In this document: positions 1 through 9,814 of the stretch, piece by piece
Position numbering within the stretch: the stretch's first letter is position 1
Layout: every line of letters begins with the position of its first letter
NCBI GenBank assembly: GCA_015231825.1
Contig: JADGAV010000006.1
Span: 173,220-231,388 of the forward strand
Direction: 5' to 3'
DNA from: SAR324 cluster bacterium
GTDB lineage: Bacteria > SAR324 > NAC60-12
DNA length: 58,169 nt
Position numbers and translations under genes: made by a program
Notes under the pieces: model-generated
Told to the model about the DNA's origin: nothing
The model's input: only the letters and a program-made list of their open reading frames with translations
Database searches by the model: none

Positions 1-433
1 AAGAAGGGGTCAAGTATTAAATTAGCTTTAATGAAATTGTCAAGAAGGATATGTATGAATTTTTGAGACTATCAATTCAATGCAAATGGGCAAAAGAGCT
101 TGATCGATCTGGTATTTCAAGACTGATTCTTTGCAGTTTAGGAAATGTCGGTGGCCACTAAAAGTTGATCAGGAAATTCTCAGTTTTTGCACACTTTTCT
201 GAAATGTCTGTTAATGTGCGATTTGACAGTCCAGACAATTCCTGATTCGCATGATGGCACTCCGATAGAGCCGTAAAGTTCAGTCTGATCTGATTCCGTC
301 AGCAGCTGATAAGTGCCGATGCTTCCGTTTTCCTATAGTGTCACTGAGAAAAATAGTTTTCCCGCCGCGAACGGATGCGCTTAAATATGGGATCTCCTTA
401 AGATCTATAAAAGTTCGATTTTTGAGGACCGTT
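1..433. other. Left-end stretch without a recognisable gene
   Basis: No convincing open reading frame, RNA gene or complete mobile element is visible here. The sequence reads like degraded or non-coding DNA next to the 3' end of the lyase gene. A stretch near 145-225 (beginning GTCGGTGGCCACT) has the look of an insertion-sequence flank, but no transposase or terminal repeat pair can be shown, so it is not called as one. Confidence 0.4.
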
Positions 434-1303
434 TTATGATTCCCTGTCTGCGTATTTTTCAGCCATGGCTAGCCATTGAGCGGTCCCCACGATTTCCTCT
501 CTAGCATCGAAGTCAATCATGGCATCGTATGTCTCAGTCGTTCCAAATTTCCGCATATGATTCACACATTCTCGAACAGCCCAAATGGCTGCCCGGTGGA
601 CATCATTTGGAAAAATTGCGATTTTGAAACCTATTTTTTCCAACTCATCAGGCGAGAGAAGAGGCGTCCGGCTTCCTTTTATCATATTGGTCATCGATGG
701 TGCTTCGATTTCGTTGACAATTCGCTTGAGCTCTTCGATGCTCCGGGGTGCTTCCACAAAGACAACGTCAGCACCTGCTTCAGCATAGAGATTTCCTCTT
801 TCGATGGCGCGGTCCAGTCCGAGTGCCGCCCGGGAGTCAGTTCTGGCAATTAGTGTCAGTCTTTCATCCCTGCGGGCATCGAGAGCTGCTTTGATTTTTC
901 CGATCATTTCGCCGATTGGGACGACTTCCTTACCATCATAGTGACCGCATCGCTTTGGCGTGATCTGGTCTTCAAGATGAAATGCAGCGACACCGGTCCG
1001 TTCGAATTCACGCACGGTACGCGCTACATTGAGTGCATTGCCGTAGCCGGTATCGGCATCTGCAATGACAGGTATAGCCACCGCATCACAAACTCTGGCA
1101 ATTGCGGCCCGGTTCTCATCCATCGTCATCAAGCCGAGATCTGGAAATCCGTAACTGCGGGACATACCTCCACCGGTTAGGTACACTGCGGAAAAACCAG
1201 ACTGTTCTATCACCATTGCACTCAAAGGGTCAAAAGCACCCGGGGCCGTGATTATCTGTTTTCTGTTCAAAAGGTCACGGAATTGTGCACGTTGATCATT
1301 CAT
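434..1303 (-). CDS. PEP mutase/isocitrate lyase family C-C lyase
   Basis: The 289-residue product belongs to the phosphoenolpyruvate mutase/isocitrate lyase superfamily, Mg-dependent enzymes that cleave or form C-C or P-C bonds in 2-oxo or 2-hydroxy acids. Visible motifs are DADTGYGN (metal/substrate loop), EDQ and KRCGH. The KRCGH loop is typical of the lyase branch (methylisocitrate lyase, dimethylmalate lyase, oxaloacetate hydrolase-like) rather than true PEP mutase. The frame opens 23 codons further upstream, but the start chosen at 1303 (MNDQRAQF) fits the usual N-terminus and follows AAAGAG about ten bases upstream. The exact substrate cannot be read from sequence. A broken partial copy lies at 23145-23392, and a DUF1330 remnant lies upstream, as if the two genes once formed a pair. 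Confidence 0.85.
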   Translation of the reverse strand: MNDQRAQFRDLLNRKQIITAPGAFDPLSAMVIEQSGFSAVYLTGGGMSRSYGFPDLGLMTMDENRAAIARVCDAVAIPVIADADTGYGNALNVARTVREFERTGVAAFHLEDQITPKRCGHYDGKEVVPIGEMIGKIKAALDARRDERLTLIARTDSRAALGLDRAIERGNLYAEAGADVVFVEAPRSIEELKRIVNEIEAPSMTNMIKGSRTPLLSPDELEKIGFKIAIFPNDVHRAAIWAVRECVNHMRKFGTTETYDAMIDFDAREEIVGTAQWLAMAEKYADRES

Positions 1304-1564
1304 TTCTAATCTCTTTAAAACACGAATAAAATTCAAAGGCGAAGGTCCATAAAAAACAATTCTGTCGAGCAAACGTCCTCAGTCCTGGATCCTTTGGTTT
1401 TCTGGTAAACAGGAGTTCAAGCATTGGCAATGTTGTTTCCATAGAATCTGTTGATCTGGGATCTGTCAAGCGTTCCCTTCTTTTAAAATTCAGCGTACTT
1501 TTTGTATGATTCATTGTTTGTTGCATTTGGCTCTCTTGAAAGCAATTACTTTCTTGAGAGCTGC
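1304..1564. other. Intergenic stretch upstream of the lyase gene
   Basis: The 261 bases between the lyase start and the long direct repeat hold only weak, unconvincing frames. The lyase promoter should lie here, but no clear -35/-10 pair was chosen. The matching stretch is absent at the second locus, where the lyase fragment directly abuts the repeat. Confidence 0.4.
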
Positions 1565-1827
1565 AATGGTTCAGTCTTCTTATTCCATGCCGACTTTCCG
1601 GCTAAATTCGTAGACAAGCAATAGGAGAAGAAGCGAATTTACAATGAAGACAAGATTGCAACGTCCATTTTCCTGAATCCTTTGTCCCGAAGGGGAATCA
1701 GCTTTTTGTATTCAAGGCTTTCAAAGGACTTTTGAATATCTTCTTCGGTTTCAAAATTCATTACAAGTAGCATTCCAAAGTTTAACTCTCCGATAACGGG
1801 CTTCTTTGTTTTACCGCTAATAACTAT
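1565..1827. repeat. 263-bp long direct repeat, copy A
   Basis: This segment reads identical, base for base, to 23393-23655. It covers the last 62 or so codons of a DUF1330 gene on the minus strand plus about 74 bases of its 3' flank. Similarity stops abruptly at both ends: after ...AATAACTAT the two loci are unrelated, and before AATGGTTCAG they also differ. The sharp edges and absence of substitutions point to a recent copying event, older than neither flank can show. Confidence 0.95.
1639..1827 (-). pseudogene. Truncated DUF1330 gene (3' portion only)
   Basis: The encoded residues match positions 40-101 of the intact DUF1330 protein at 23467-23772 exactly, ending FRKMDVAILSSL. The first 39 codons are missing. 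An open frame continues to 1893 through unrelated sequence (MNNRISKWSLLNK...), so a chimeric 84-residue peptide could be made, but it lacks the N-terminal strand and helix of this dimeric alpha/beta-barrel fold. A non-functional remnant is most likely. Confidence 0.85.
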
Positions 1828-2224
1828 GATTTTGTCCCGATCAAGAAAATCGTATTTATTCAGGAGGCTCCACTTAGAAATTCTATTGTTCACTACTTTC
1901 AGAATTTAGGTTATATCAAAACAATGGGACGACTGGATCAGCTTTGCAAGCGACTGGCAACTGCAAGAAAACATTTTTTGTCAGATTTTGATTTCAAGGG
2001 GAATACTGCCTCCAAAAACTACAACTCCCCTTTTAAAAGCCGTTTTTTCTATCTAGAACAGCGAAAATTAAAAAGTAAATTTTTTACTAAGAAATTGTCG
2101 ATAAAATCAGTCATTTCAACTGTATAACTGTCAATTTGAACATCTACTGTTTACTAATTGCAGAATTTAGGTATCATCTAGCTTTTTCGTCCAGGTAGTG
2201 TTTATCAAACATTTGCGGTGAAGA
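1828..2224. other. Intergenic stretch with a 12-bp direct repeat
   Basis: The word CAGAATTTAGGT occurs at 1900-1911 and again at 2161-2172, each preceded by a loosely similar run (CTATTGTTCACTA and CTACTGTTTACTA). The repeats bracket about 260 bases holding a 67-codon frame (1924-2127) with no recognisable features. This is either the leader of the large kinase gene or the scar of a small insertion. Confidence 0.5.
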
Positions 2225-5200
2225 ATGCCAATAAAAACTTTTGCGGGGGTTCTTTTTCCCAAAAGTATTCCCGGTTATCAATTCACAGGACAGGGGGCGA
2301 ATAAGATTATTTTTGAAGATCGACATTCGGTCTATTGCAGAGGAATTCGTCAATCAGATAATCAGCCTGTCCTGCTCAAGCTGTCGAAGCAGGATGATAG
2401 CAGACTGAATGTAGAAGCCAAATTTAAAAACGAATTTGAAATCATTCGCTTCCTTCAGGGTGATGGATTTATTAAGGCCTACGACATGCTGGCTCATCAA
2501 AACCATTGGGTGATGGTGCTCGAGGATTTCGACGGACTGTCGTTGGCAGCGGTGCTCCAGGAGGCAAAATTACCAATTTACAGGGAAAACAAGGAAAATA
2601 ATCCGGCAGGATTCTCCATTCACGAATTTCTCAAAACAGCTATTCAGATCACAGAAATCCTTAGACAACTGCATCAGCAAAGAATTATTCACAAGAATAT
2701 CAATCCTTTCAATATTCTGTACAACTCGCAAACAGGACAGCTTAAATTCACGGGTTTTGGGAATGCTGCATTTTCACCAGTCGACCAGGTTTCCTCAGAA
2801 TTCAGTTCCGGCAATCTCTCACAAATACGAGATACCTCAAATTCAGATCGTTTTGACACTGAGAATTTGAACCTGTTTGATGGAATATTGGCTTATATAT
2901 CTCCTGAGCAGACGGGCCGCGTCAATAGAGCTGTCGATTTTCGCAGTGATCTCTATTCATTGGGTACGGTCTTCTACGAACTGCTGACCGGCCAGCTCCC
3001 TTTCCAGGCAGAAAACACCATCGAGTTGATTCATTGCCTTTTGGCACAGCAGCCCATACAGCCATATCAACTCAATAGTGAAATTCCCTACGTATTATCA
3101 GATATTGTCCTGAAACTGATGGCAAAACTTCCAAATGACCGGTATCAAAGTTGCCTCGGCCTAAAATCGGATCTTGAGTTGTGTCTTGGACAATTATCAG
3201 AAAATAATACCATTAGCCCGCTTGTATTAGGAAAACATGATGCCGGGCAAAAAATTGAAATTCCCCGGAAACTTTATGGGCGGCAAAGGGAATTGCAAAC
3301 CCTGTTTCAAGCTTTTGACCGGGTGAATCTGGGAGGAAGAGAAGTGGTTTCAGTGACCGGTGAAGCAGGTATCGGCAAATCGTCGCTGATCCAGGCATTC
3401 AGTCAATACGTTGATGAAAATAATGGTTATTATATCTCCGGAAAATTTGATCAGTTCCGTCGGGATATTTCCTTCAGCACTTTGATTGAAGCTTTTCAGC
3501 GACTGATCCGACAGTTGCTCGGACAGAAAGAAAATCAGGTTGAAGTCCACAGGGAAAAACTGGCAGAGGCACTGGGAGTGAATGGCGGAGTTATCATTGA
3601 TGTGATTCCTGAATTGGAACTAATTGTTGGTCCACAGCCCCCTCTTTATGCTTTGTCCGGGATTGAATCCCGCAATCGCTTCAACTTTGTATTTCAGCGC
3701 TTTGTCCGGGCTTTGTGCCACCCGAAACACCCTCTGGTCATTTTTCTCGATGATTTACAGTGGGCGGACCCGGCTTCTCTGAATCTGCTCGAACTCCTTA
3801 CGGGTGATGTTGAACTGCCCGGTCTCCTCCTAATTTTCGCCTGCCGTAGCAACGTTGAGGAAACACTTAATGTGTCGCTTACCGAGTTTGAGAACCGCAT
3901 AAAAAGCAAAGGAATTGTTACATCGATTCAATTATCGCCCCTGCCGATCAATGTTGTCGGCCAGTTCATAGCGGATATTTTTCGGTGTTCTCTCGATTCG
4001 GTTCAAGAATTAGCCCGGGTTTGTATCGAAAAAACCTCAGGCAATCCATTTTTTCTTGGACAATTTTTGAAAACGCTCAACCAGAAAGAATTGATTGAGT
4101 TCAATTCAAAAACGCAGGACTGGCACTGGGAAGTTGAGAAAATCAAGCAGTCCGATATTACCGGCAATGTTGCCGGAATGATGGTTGAAAAATTTCAGAA
4201 ATACTCGCCGGCTGCGCAGCGAATCCTCCAAATAGCAGCCTGTCTGGGCAACACCTTCAGCCTTTATTCATTGTCTCTCGTCAATCAACAAACACTGGAA
4301 GAAATCCGAGATATCTTATCGGAGGCTTTGCAGGAGGGATTGATTGTGGATCAAAAAGATGTTGCAGACGATTCAACCCCTGTTCTTGGAGAAAGCCGGT
4401 TCAAGGGAGGGCTTCTCCCGCATAATGCCGCTGCACAAGAGCAGGCAATTCAAGTGCGATTCAGTTTTTCTCATGACCGTGTCCAGGAAGGAATCTACTC
4501 CCTCATCACGGAGCATGAGAGATCGATGATTCATCTCAAGGTGGGGCGTATTCTGCTGCAGAACGCATCTGAAAAAGTATTGGAGGAAAATCTATTTGAG
4601 ATCGTGAACCACCTGAATAGAGCCTTGCATTTGATCGAGTCGGCTTCGGAACGGAAGGATTTGGCCGAACTCAATTTAAAAGCAGCACAGAAAGCAAAAA
4701 ATGCATTTGCTTATTCTACCGCTGTCACCTGTCTAAAAACCGGGATTACCCTCCTTCCGGAATCGAGTTGGAATTCTGATTACTCCTTCTTTTTTGCTTT
4801 GCATCTCGAATTGACGGAAGCCTGTTTTTTAAACGCCAAATTTGAGGAAGCGGGTCAGTTGCTAGAACTCCTTCTTAAAAATGTGCAGACCGATGAGGAC
4901 CGCTGGCGGGTCTGCTACATTGAGATAAACCGATTAATCCTTGAAACACGGTTTCACGAAGCTTTTGAGGCAGTCGCAAAAGCTTTAAAACTGTTGGACA
5001 TCGTCGTTCCGCGTACCGAAAAAGAATTCTCCCAGGCTGCTGATGAAGAAATTACTGCGTTTCCTCGTTTCCTGGCAGGAAGAACCATTGCAGATCTGGC
5101 AGAGGAATCTGAAAAAACGGGTCTCAGAGAGCAATATAAGCTCATTTTCCTGGATTGCTTAGCCAACATTGCCTATCAGCTGTCCGATAACCCGATGCTG

Positions 5201-8200
5201 AAATGGACCTCGATTAAGGGAGGAGCACTATGTTTAAAAAATGGCAACAATCAAAACGCTTCCTTCAGTTACGTTGTTTTTGCAGCAGGCTTAGTCCGCT
5301 TCCTGAAAGAATATAAAAATGCCTTTGAATACGGTCAAATGGCGGTGGCATTGTCGGAAAAATATGAAGATTTGATCAAAAGAGGAAGAACGTACTATAT
5401 CTTTGCTGTCTTTATCAGTCCTCTGAAAACTCCCCTCAAGGAGAGCATCACGATGCTGAGAAAAGCAATCCGTTTGTTAATGGAAACAAGTGATTTTATC
5501 TATGCCTCTTATGCCGTTGGCATGCTTTTAATGTATCAAATCGTCTCCGGGGAAAAATTGTCAAAAATTTCTGAAGTGTTAGAAACATACACCCCGTTTC
5601 TCAGACAGACCAGTCGACAGCAATATGAAAAACGTATCAGACCTGCCGTTTTGCAAGTGCTCAAAAATTTAACGGGTACCACTATCTCAGGGACATTCAC
5701 TGACATTGATGTTCACGCGGATGCTAAAATTGGAATGCCTGCTTCACAGCAGTCCGACTGGCAAGCTGAAACTTCATTTGACCGTTTTAATGAACAGGAT
5801 TTTTTGCGGCAGAATCAGAACCGGATGATTTTGTCACAATTTCACTATGCAAAAATTCGCAGTCTGACGCTGTTCGGAGAATATGAAGAAGCCTTGCAAT
5901 ATTTGGATCAGGTCGAACTCGTTGATCAGGATCTTCACAATACGATCTTCACTGCCGAAGCCTCTTTTTATATGGCCCTGGCCATCACTGCGAAGTTAGC
6001 GGCAGAACGGAATAAAACGCAGAAAAAAAGAAATGAGCAATATCTTCAAATTCTGGATGCTTTTGAAAGCGAAATGAAATTCAGGTCAGATCACGCACCC
6101 GCCAATTTTGAGCACAAACATCTGCTCCTGGAGGCGGAAAGGGCTAAACTGGCAGGGGATTTGACGAAAGCAATGGATCTTTACAAGCAAGGGATTTCCT
6201 CGGCAAAAAATAGTGGTTTTGTCCATATCGAAGCCCTGGGCAATGAGCTGTATGCCCGTTTTTGGCTGGAAAATGGAGAAGTCGAATACGCGAGGATCCA
6301 TCTCGTCAAGGCCCGTCGTCTTTTTCAAAAATGGGGTGCCGCAGGTAAGGTGCGTCAACTCGAGGAAACCTATCAGGATTTGTTTGTTTCCGTAGAATCC
6401 CTTCTTGGCGAGCAAAGACAAGTTGACCAGCTCGAGCAACTGGACCTGGATGCAATCATCAAAGCTTCCCAGGCACTTTCCGGGGAAATTGATCCAGAAA
6501 AACTGCTTGATCGATTGATGAACATTATCATTGAAAATGCCGGTGCTCAAAAAGGATGGCTGCTTTTCAAACAAAACGATGACCTCTTTGTCGAGGCAGC
6601 GATCAATGCTGAAAAAAATGAAGTTCTCATAGAACATGTTGCTCTTCAGGAAAGTATGCTTCCGCTGAATATCCTCCGCTTTGTCTTGCATACCGGAAAT
6701 CTGGTGCGCATTGAAAATGCCTCCGATCAGCACGATTTTTCACAGGATCCTTTCTTTACCCACTCGAAACCTCTGGCCATTCTCTGCGTCCCCCTCAAGA
6801 AAAAAGAAAAGGTGGAAGGCATGCTTTATCTGCAGAACGACATCACCAGCGGTATTTTTGGTGAAGACCGCATTCAAATGCTCGAAGTCTTACTGGCCCA
6901 AGCGGCTATCTCTCTTGAGAATGCGCGTTTCTATCAGCACCAGCAGGCTACTTTGGCCAGGGAGAAAGAACTTTCAGAGCTGAAAGATGAATTTCTTGCC
7001 AACACCTCCCATGAATTGAGGACCCCTTTGCACGGAATTATCGGACTGGCTGAAGGAATGCTCGACACTGCCGTTCAGTCAATTGGGAGAGAGGAACTGT
7101 CATTGATCGTTTCAAGCGGTAAGCGGCTTTCGCATCTGATTGATGATATTCTTGATTTTTCCCTCCTTAAAAGCGAAGAGCTCGAGCTAGCTCTGAAAGC
7201 AGTCGATTTAAGGGAGATTGCCGAAACTGTAATCACAGCTTGTAAACCCTTGCTTAAATCTGAGTCGGTCGTTTTGCTTAACGAGATTTCATCCGATTTA
7301 CCTCCTGCTCATGCGGATGAAGACCGACTCCAGCAGATCCTCTACAACCTGGTGGGAAATGCGGTCAAATTCACTCACCAGGGAATCATTAGAGTCGAAG
7401 CATTTCAAAAAGAGGCTGTCTTGATCATTTGTGTGAGAGATACAGGGATCGGATTTGACTTGAAGCATCTGGAGCAGATTTTCACTCCATTTGAACGGAC
7501 GGATGAAATTTCAAAAAGCTATCCGGGGATCGGATTGGGGCTGGCCATTACAAAACAGTTGATCGAGCTGCACAAGGGAAAAATTGAAGTCGAATCAGTA
7601 ATAGGTAAAGGCTCCCATTTCTATTTCAGTCTGCCGGTTTCAAAAAAGACAGCAGCCCCTCTTCAGGTGCTTCCGGATCGGATTCAGGTCAAAAGGGGGC
7701 CCTCAGCCCCGGACGCGCTTTCTCTCGTCCTTGATGCACATGGCCAGGGAGAAGTTCAGGACAATCGGTCGGATGATTCCCGGTATCATATTCTGATTGT
7801 CGATGACGATCCGGTCAATCTTCGGGTCGTTGCCGGCCAGCTGACTCCAAGGGGGTATCGGATGACCTCGGCGGTCAATGGTTTGGAAGCCCTCGAAATC
7901 CTTGAGGATGAAGGCCCCTTTGATCTGATTGTTCTCGACGTGATGATGCCGCAGCTTAATGGCTATCAGACGTGCCGGAAAATTCGAGAAAAGTTTTCCA
8001 AAGGAGAATTGCCGATTATCCTCCTGACCGCCAAAAACCGGGTGGACGATCTCAGTCAAGGACTTCAGGCCGGGGCAAATGATTATTTAACCAAACCCTT
8101 TTCCAGGGAAGAGCTGCTTGCCCGGGTGGAGGCGCATCTCCAGCTCAAAGATTCGTTTCAGCAAATGCAGGAAAATATAGCACTGCGCCGTGAAATTCAG

Positions 8201-9094
8201 GTACGCCAGCAATCCGAACAGCAGTTAACAGAAGACCGCCTCCGTCTCTCGCAAATCCTCAACGTTTTTGATGATGCCGTCTGTGCCTTTACTGAGCTCG
8301 AAACCATCACTTTTTTAAATCAATCGGCATTGAAATTTTTCGGCTATCCCGAAGATGCTCTTTTGGAGCATCCCTTGATGCAATTATTTGGCAATTGGAA
8401 TTTCGAAACAGTCAGGCAGTCTCTTCGACCCTGGAAAAGCGTTTCTGGAGCAGAAGTGTTCTGTTCTCGTCAAATCCTGCTGAGTGCCCGTTTACAGGAT
8501 CGACGGGAAATCGAAGTGGAAGCAGATATCCTCAATTGGCAAACCTCAGCTGAGCGCGGATGGTTTTTGGTTTTCAGTCTTCCAGATCAAATCAAAAGCT
8601 CCCATTCAAATGTCGCTTTGCCTCTGTCCCCTTTCAATTGGGCTCCTCCCGGAAGGCGTCTGCATCAATTGGGAATCGCTTTGGAAACAGTACTGCCCGA
8701 CTATTCGCATTTCCCGACAATTTCCTCCCTTCTTCGTCAGAATGAAAATCAGGAAGTGTTCTTTCTTCTGGAAAAAGACCTGCATTTTAGAAAGTCACTG
8801 GTTGAGCTGCTTGCTCTTTCACTAATTTACTGGGAAGAAACCACTGCGGGAAACAAGGTTGACCTGGCAGAGAATAGCGGACTCTGGAGTGTTTTCATGG
8901 AGCAGCGCGGCGTCTTTCGAGCTCGAACTCTGGAACGCCATCTCAAACTCAAGACCCTGCCTAAAAAACCCCGCTGGCAAGCGGTTCTTCAAACCGCTCA
9001 ATATGTTCTCCACGAATGCCCTTCATCCCCGCAGCTAAGGCAACAATTAGAAAAACAATTGGCTCTGCTTATGGACCAGTTGCCTCAACAATGA
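2225..9094 (+). CDS. Giant hybrid sensor: kinase-like/ATPase/GAF/HK/REC/PAS
   Basis: This 2289-residue protein has the architecture of the trifunctional Ser/Thr kinase-ATPase-histidine kinase family. In order: a protein-kinase-like domain (about 15-320), an AAA-type ATPase (Walker A GEAGIGKSS from about 379, Walker B LVIFLDD near 503), a long helical TPR-like region (about 750-1400), GAF (about 1425-1575), a histidine kinase (phospho-accepting His1596 in SHELRTP, then N, G1 and G2 boxes), a receiver (Asp1905 in VLDVMMP, later Lys in TKPF) and a PAS-like domain (about 2010-2110). The C-terminal 200 residues are not assigned. No membrane segments are evident, so it should sense a cytoplasmic signal. 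The kinase-like domain keeps the ATP lysine (Lys52), but the catalytic loop reads HKNINPFN (Asn158 in place of Asp) and DFG is GFG (Gly177), which suggests a pseudokinase. No dedicated output regulator is adjacent, although a STAS-like gene follows. Confidence 0.92.
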   Translation: MPIKTFAGVLFPKSIPGYQFTGQGANKIIFEDRHSVYCRGIRQSDNQPVLLKLSKQDDSRLNVEAKFKNEFEIIRFLQGDGFIKAYDMLAHQNHWVMVLEDFDGLSLAAVLQEAKLPIYRENKENNPAGFSIHEFLKTAIQITEILRQLHQQRIIHKNINPFNILYNSQTGQLKFTGFGNAAFSPVDQVSSEFSSGNLSQIRDTSNSDRFDTENLNLFDGILAYISPEQTGRVNRAVDFRSDLYSLGTVFYELLTGQLPFQAENTIELIHCLLAQQPIQPYQLNSEIPYVLSDIVLKLMAKLPNDRYQSCLGLKSDLELCLGQLSENNTISPLVLGKHDAGQKIEIPRKLYGRQRELQTLFQAFDRVNLGGREVVSVTGEAGIGKSSLIQAFSQYVDENNGYYISGKFDQFRRDISFSTLIEAFQRLIRQLLGQKENQVEVHREKLAEALGVNGGVIIDVIPELELIVGPQPPLYALSGIESRNRFNFVFQRFVRALCHPKHPLVIFLDDLQWADPASLNLLELLTGDVELPGLLLIFACRSNVEETLNVSLTEFENRIKSKGIVTSIQLSPLPINVVGQFIADIFRCSLDSVQELARVCIEKTSGNPFFLGQFLKTLNQKELIEFNSKTQDWHWEVEKIKQSDITGNVAGMMVEKFQKYSPAAQRILQIAACLGNTFSLYSLSLVNQQTLEEIRDILSEALQEGLIVDQKDVADDSTPVLGESRFKGGLLPHNAAAQEQAIQVRFSFSHDRVQEGIYSLITEHERSMIHLKVGRILLQNASEKVLEENLFEIVNHLNRALHLIESASERKDLAELNLKAAQKAKNAFAYSTAVTCLKTGITLLPESSWNSDYSFFFALHLELTEACFLNAKFEEAGQLLELLLKNVQTDEDRWRVCYIEINRLILETRFHEAFEAVAKALKLLDIVVPRTEKEFSQAADEEITAFPRFLAGRTIADLAEESEKTGLREQYKLIFLDCLANIAYQLSDNPMLKWTSIKGGALCLKNGNNQNASFSYVVFAAGLVRFLKEYKNAFEYGQMAVALSEKYEDLIKRGRTYYIFAVFISPLKTPLKESITMLRKAIRLLMETSDFIYASYAVGMLLMYQIVSGEKLSKISEVLETYTPFLRQTSRQQYEKRIRPAVLQVLKNLTGTTISGTFTDIDVHADAKIGMPASQQSDWQAETSFDRFNEQDFLRQNQNRMILSQFHYAKIRSLTLFGEYEEALQYLDQVELVDQDLHNTIFTAEASFYMALAITAKLAAERNKTQKKRNEQYLQILDAFESEMKFRSDHAPANFEHKHLLLEAERAKLAGDLTKAMDLYKQGISSAKNSGFVHIEALGNELYARFWLENGEVEYARIHLVKARRLFQKWGAAGKVRQLEETYQDLFVSVESLLGEQRQVDQLEQLDLDAIIKASQALSGEIDPEKLLDRLMNIIIENAGAQKGWLLFKQNDDLFVEAAINAEKNEVLIEHVALQESMLPLNILRFVLHTGNLVRIENASDQHDFSQDPFFTHSKPLAILCVPLKKKEKVEGMLYLQNDITSGIFGEDRIQMLEVLLAQAAISLENARFYQHQQATLAREKELSELKDEFLANTSHELRTPLHGIIGLAEGMLDTAVQSIGREELSLIVSSGKRLSHLIDDILDFSLLKSEELELALKAVDLREIAETVITACKPLLKSESVVLLNEISSDLPPAHADEDRLQQILYNLVGNAVKFTHQGIIRVEAFQKEAVLIICVRDTGIGFDLKHLEQIFTPFERTDEISKSYPGIGLGLAITKQLIELHKGKIEVESVIGKGSHFYFSLPVSKKTAAPLQVLPDRIQVKRGPSAPDALSLVLDAHGQGEVQDNRSDDSRYHILIVDDDPVNLRVVAGQLTPRGYRMTSAVNGLEALEILEDEGPFDLIVLDVMMPQLNGYQTCRKIREKFSKGELPIILLTAKNRVDDLSQGLQAGANDYLTKPFSREELLARVEAHLQLKDSFQQMQENIALRREIQVRQQSEQQLTEDRLRLSQILNVFDDAVCAFTELETITFLNQSALKFFGYPEDALLEHPLMQLFGNWNFETVRQSLRPWKSVSGAEVFCSRQILLSARLQDRREIEVEADILNWQTSAERGWFLVFSLPDQIKSSHSNVALPLSPFNWAPPGRRLHQLGIALETVLPDYSHFPTISSLLRQNENQEVFFLLEKDLHFRKSLVELLALSLIYWEETTAGNKVDLAENSGLWSVFMEQRGVFRARTLERHLKLKTLPKKPRWQAVLQTAQYVLHECPSSPQLRQQLEKQLALLMDQLPQQ

Positions 9095-9545
9095 CAGTTT
9101 TAATCTAGAAATTGACTGTTCCTGTTGTCCACGAATCCCAATCAATTCCTGAAAAGTTCTGTCAGAGCAATTCGATGGAATGCTTTGCTGTCAGCGTGAT
9201 TAGCTGTTGATCAGCCGTCAATAGCGTTCCATTGGGCCTTCTGGCCAGCGAAAAATGTCTTAAAGGGATGCTGCATGATGCAGGAAAAGGCTAAAGTCGC
9301 TCGATATTGTTTATCGCGTAGGATGAAAAATCATTGCTTACGCAGACAGCGGAAAAATACAGGAGAGCCTTTTAGATGAAATGGCCCTTCTGACGACAGT
9401 TCCTCACTCATTTTTTGGTCACGAATCATGACCAATCTCTGACCAATTTGACCACATCTTTCCCTTGCCCTACCCCAATAACGAGTGATATTTTTTCGCT
9501 TAACAAGCACGGAATTTTTATGCTCCTCAATCCCCTAGTTAGTTG
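9095..9545. other. Intergenic stretch before the STAS-like gene
   Basis: These 450 bases contain no convincing gene. The notable content is a cluster of TGACCA hexamers at 9416-9454, listed separately, about 90-130 bases before the next start codon. Confidence 0.5.
9416..9454. promoter_or_regulatory. Cluster of TGACCA half-sites, possible operator array
   Basis: An inverted pair TTGGTCA (9415-9421) and TGACCAA (9429-9435) is separated by 7 bases. Two further direct copies, TGACCA at 9440 and at 9449, follow at spacings of 11 and 9. Four copies of one hexamer in about 40 bases upstream of a gene resemble a regulator-binding array. The regulator is unknown. Confidence 0.45.
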
Positions 9546-9800
9546 ATGCAGATCACCTCTCAGTTTTTTTCAAAAGATCAACAGATGGTCATTACGCTCA
9601 AAGGATCGGTCCTTCAGCATGAGGTCGAGCATTTGAAAGCAAGGCTTGGCGATATGGTATTTGGGACGACTTTGAGCAAAATCATCCTCAATTGTGAAGA
9701 TCTGACTTCTGTTGATCAGGACGCTCAAATCTTTCTCAAGCAATGGGCTGACGAGATTGTGAAACGCAACGTGAAAATAACGTTGATTTTTAACTATTGA
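9546..9800 (+). CDS. Small STAS-domain-like protein
   Basis: The 84-residue product shows the alternating strand and helix pattern of a minimal STAS domain (anti-sigma-factor antagonist fold): a strand MVITLKGSV, a helix, a strand SKIILNCEDL, a second helix rich in acidic and basic residues, and a last strand VKITLIF. STAS proteins act as phospho-switches in partner-switching cascades, usually on a Ser or Thr after the second strand; here SVDQDA follows LT. ATG at 9546 is preferred over the TTG at 9543, though no Shine-Dalgarno is obvious. Lying after the giant kinase-like sensor, it could be a regulatory partner, but that is inference from position. A plain hypothetical protein remains possible. 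Confidence 0.5.
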   Translation: MQITSQFFSKDQQMVITLKGSVLQHEVEHLKARLGDMVFGTTLSKIILNCEDLTSVDQDAQIFLKQWADEIVKRNVKITLIFNY

Positions 9801-9814
9801 AATTTGGTTGACAA

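Noticed and set aside
1..433. Insertion-sequence end suggested by GTCGGTGGCCACT and GGGGTCAAGT words
   Set aside because: No transposase frame, inverted-terminal pair or target duplication can be shown.
1924..2127. 67-codon frame upstream of the giant kinase
   Set aside because: No RBS, no family and AT-rich basic composition; more likely non-coding leader or insertion scar.
6086..6733. 215-codon minus-strand frame inside the giant kinase gene
   Set aside because: It lies wholly opposite a well-conserved coding region and has no RBS or family features.
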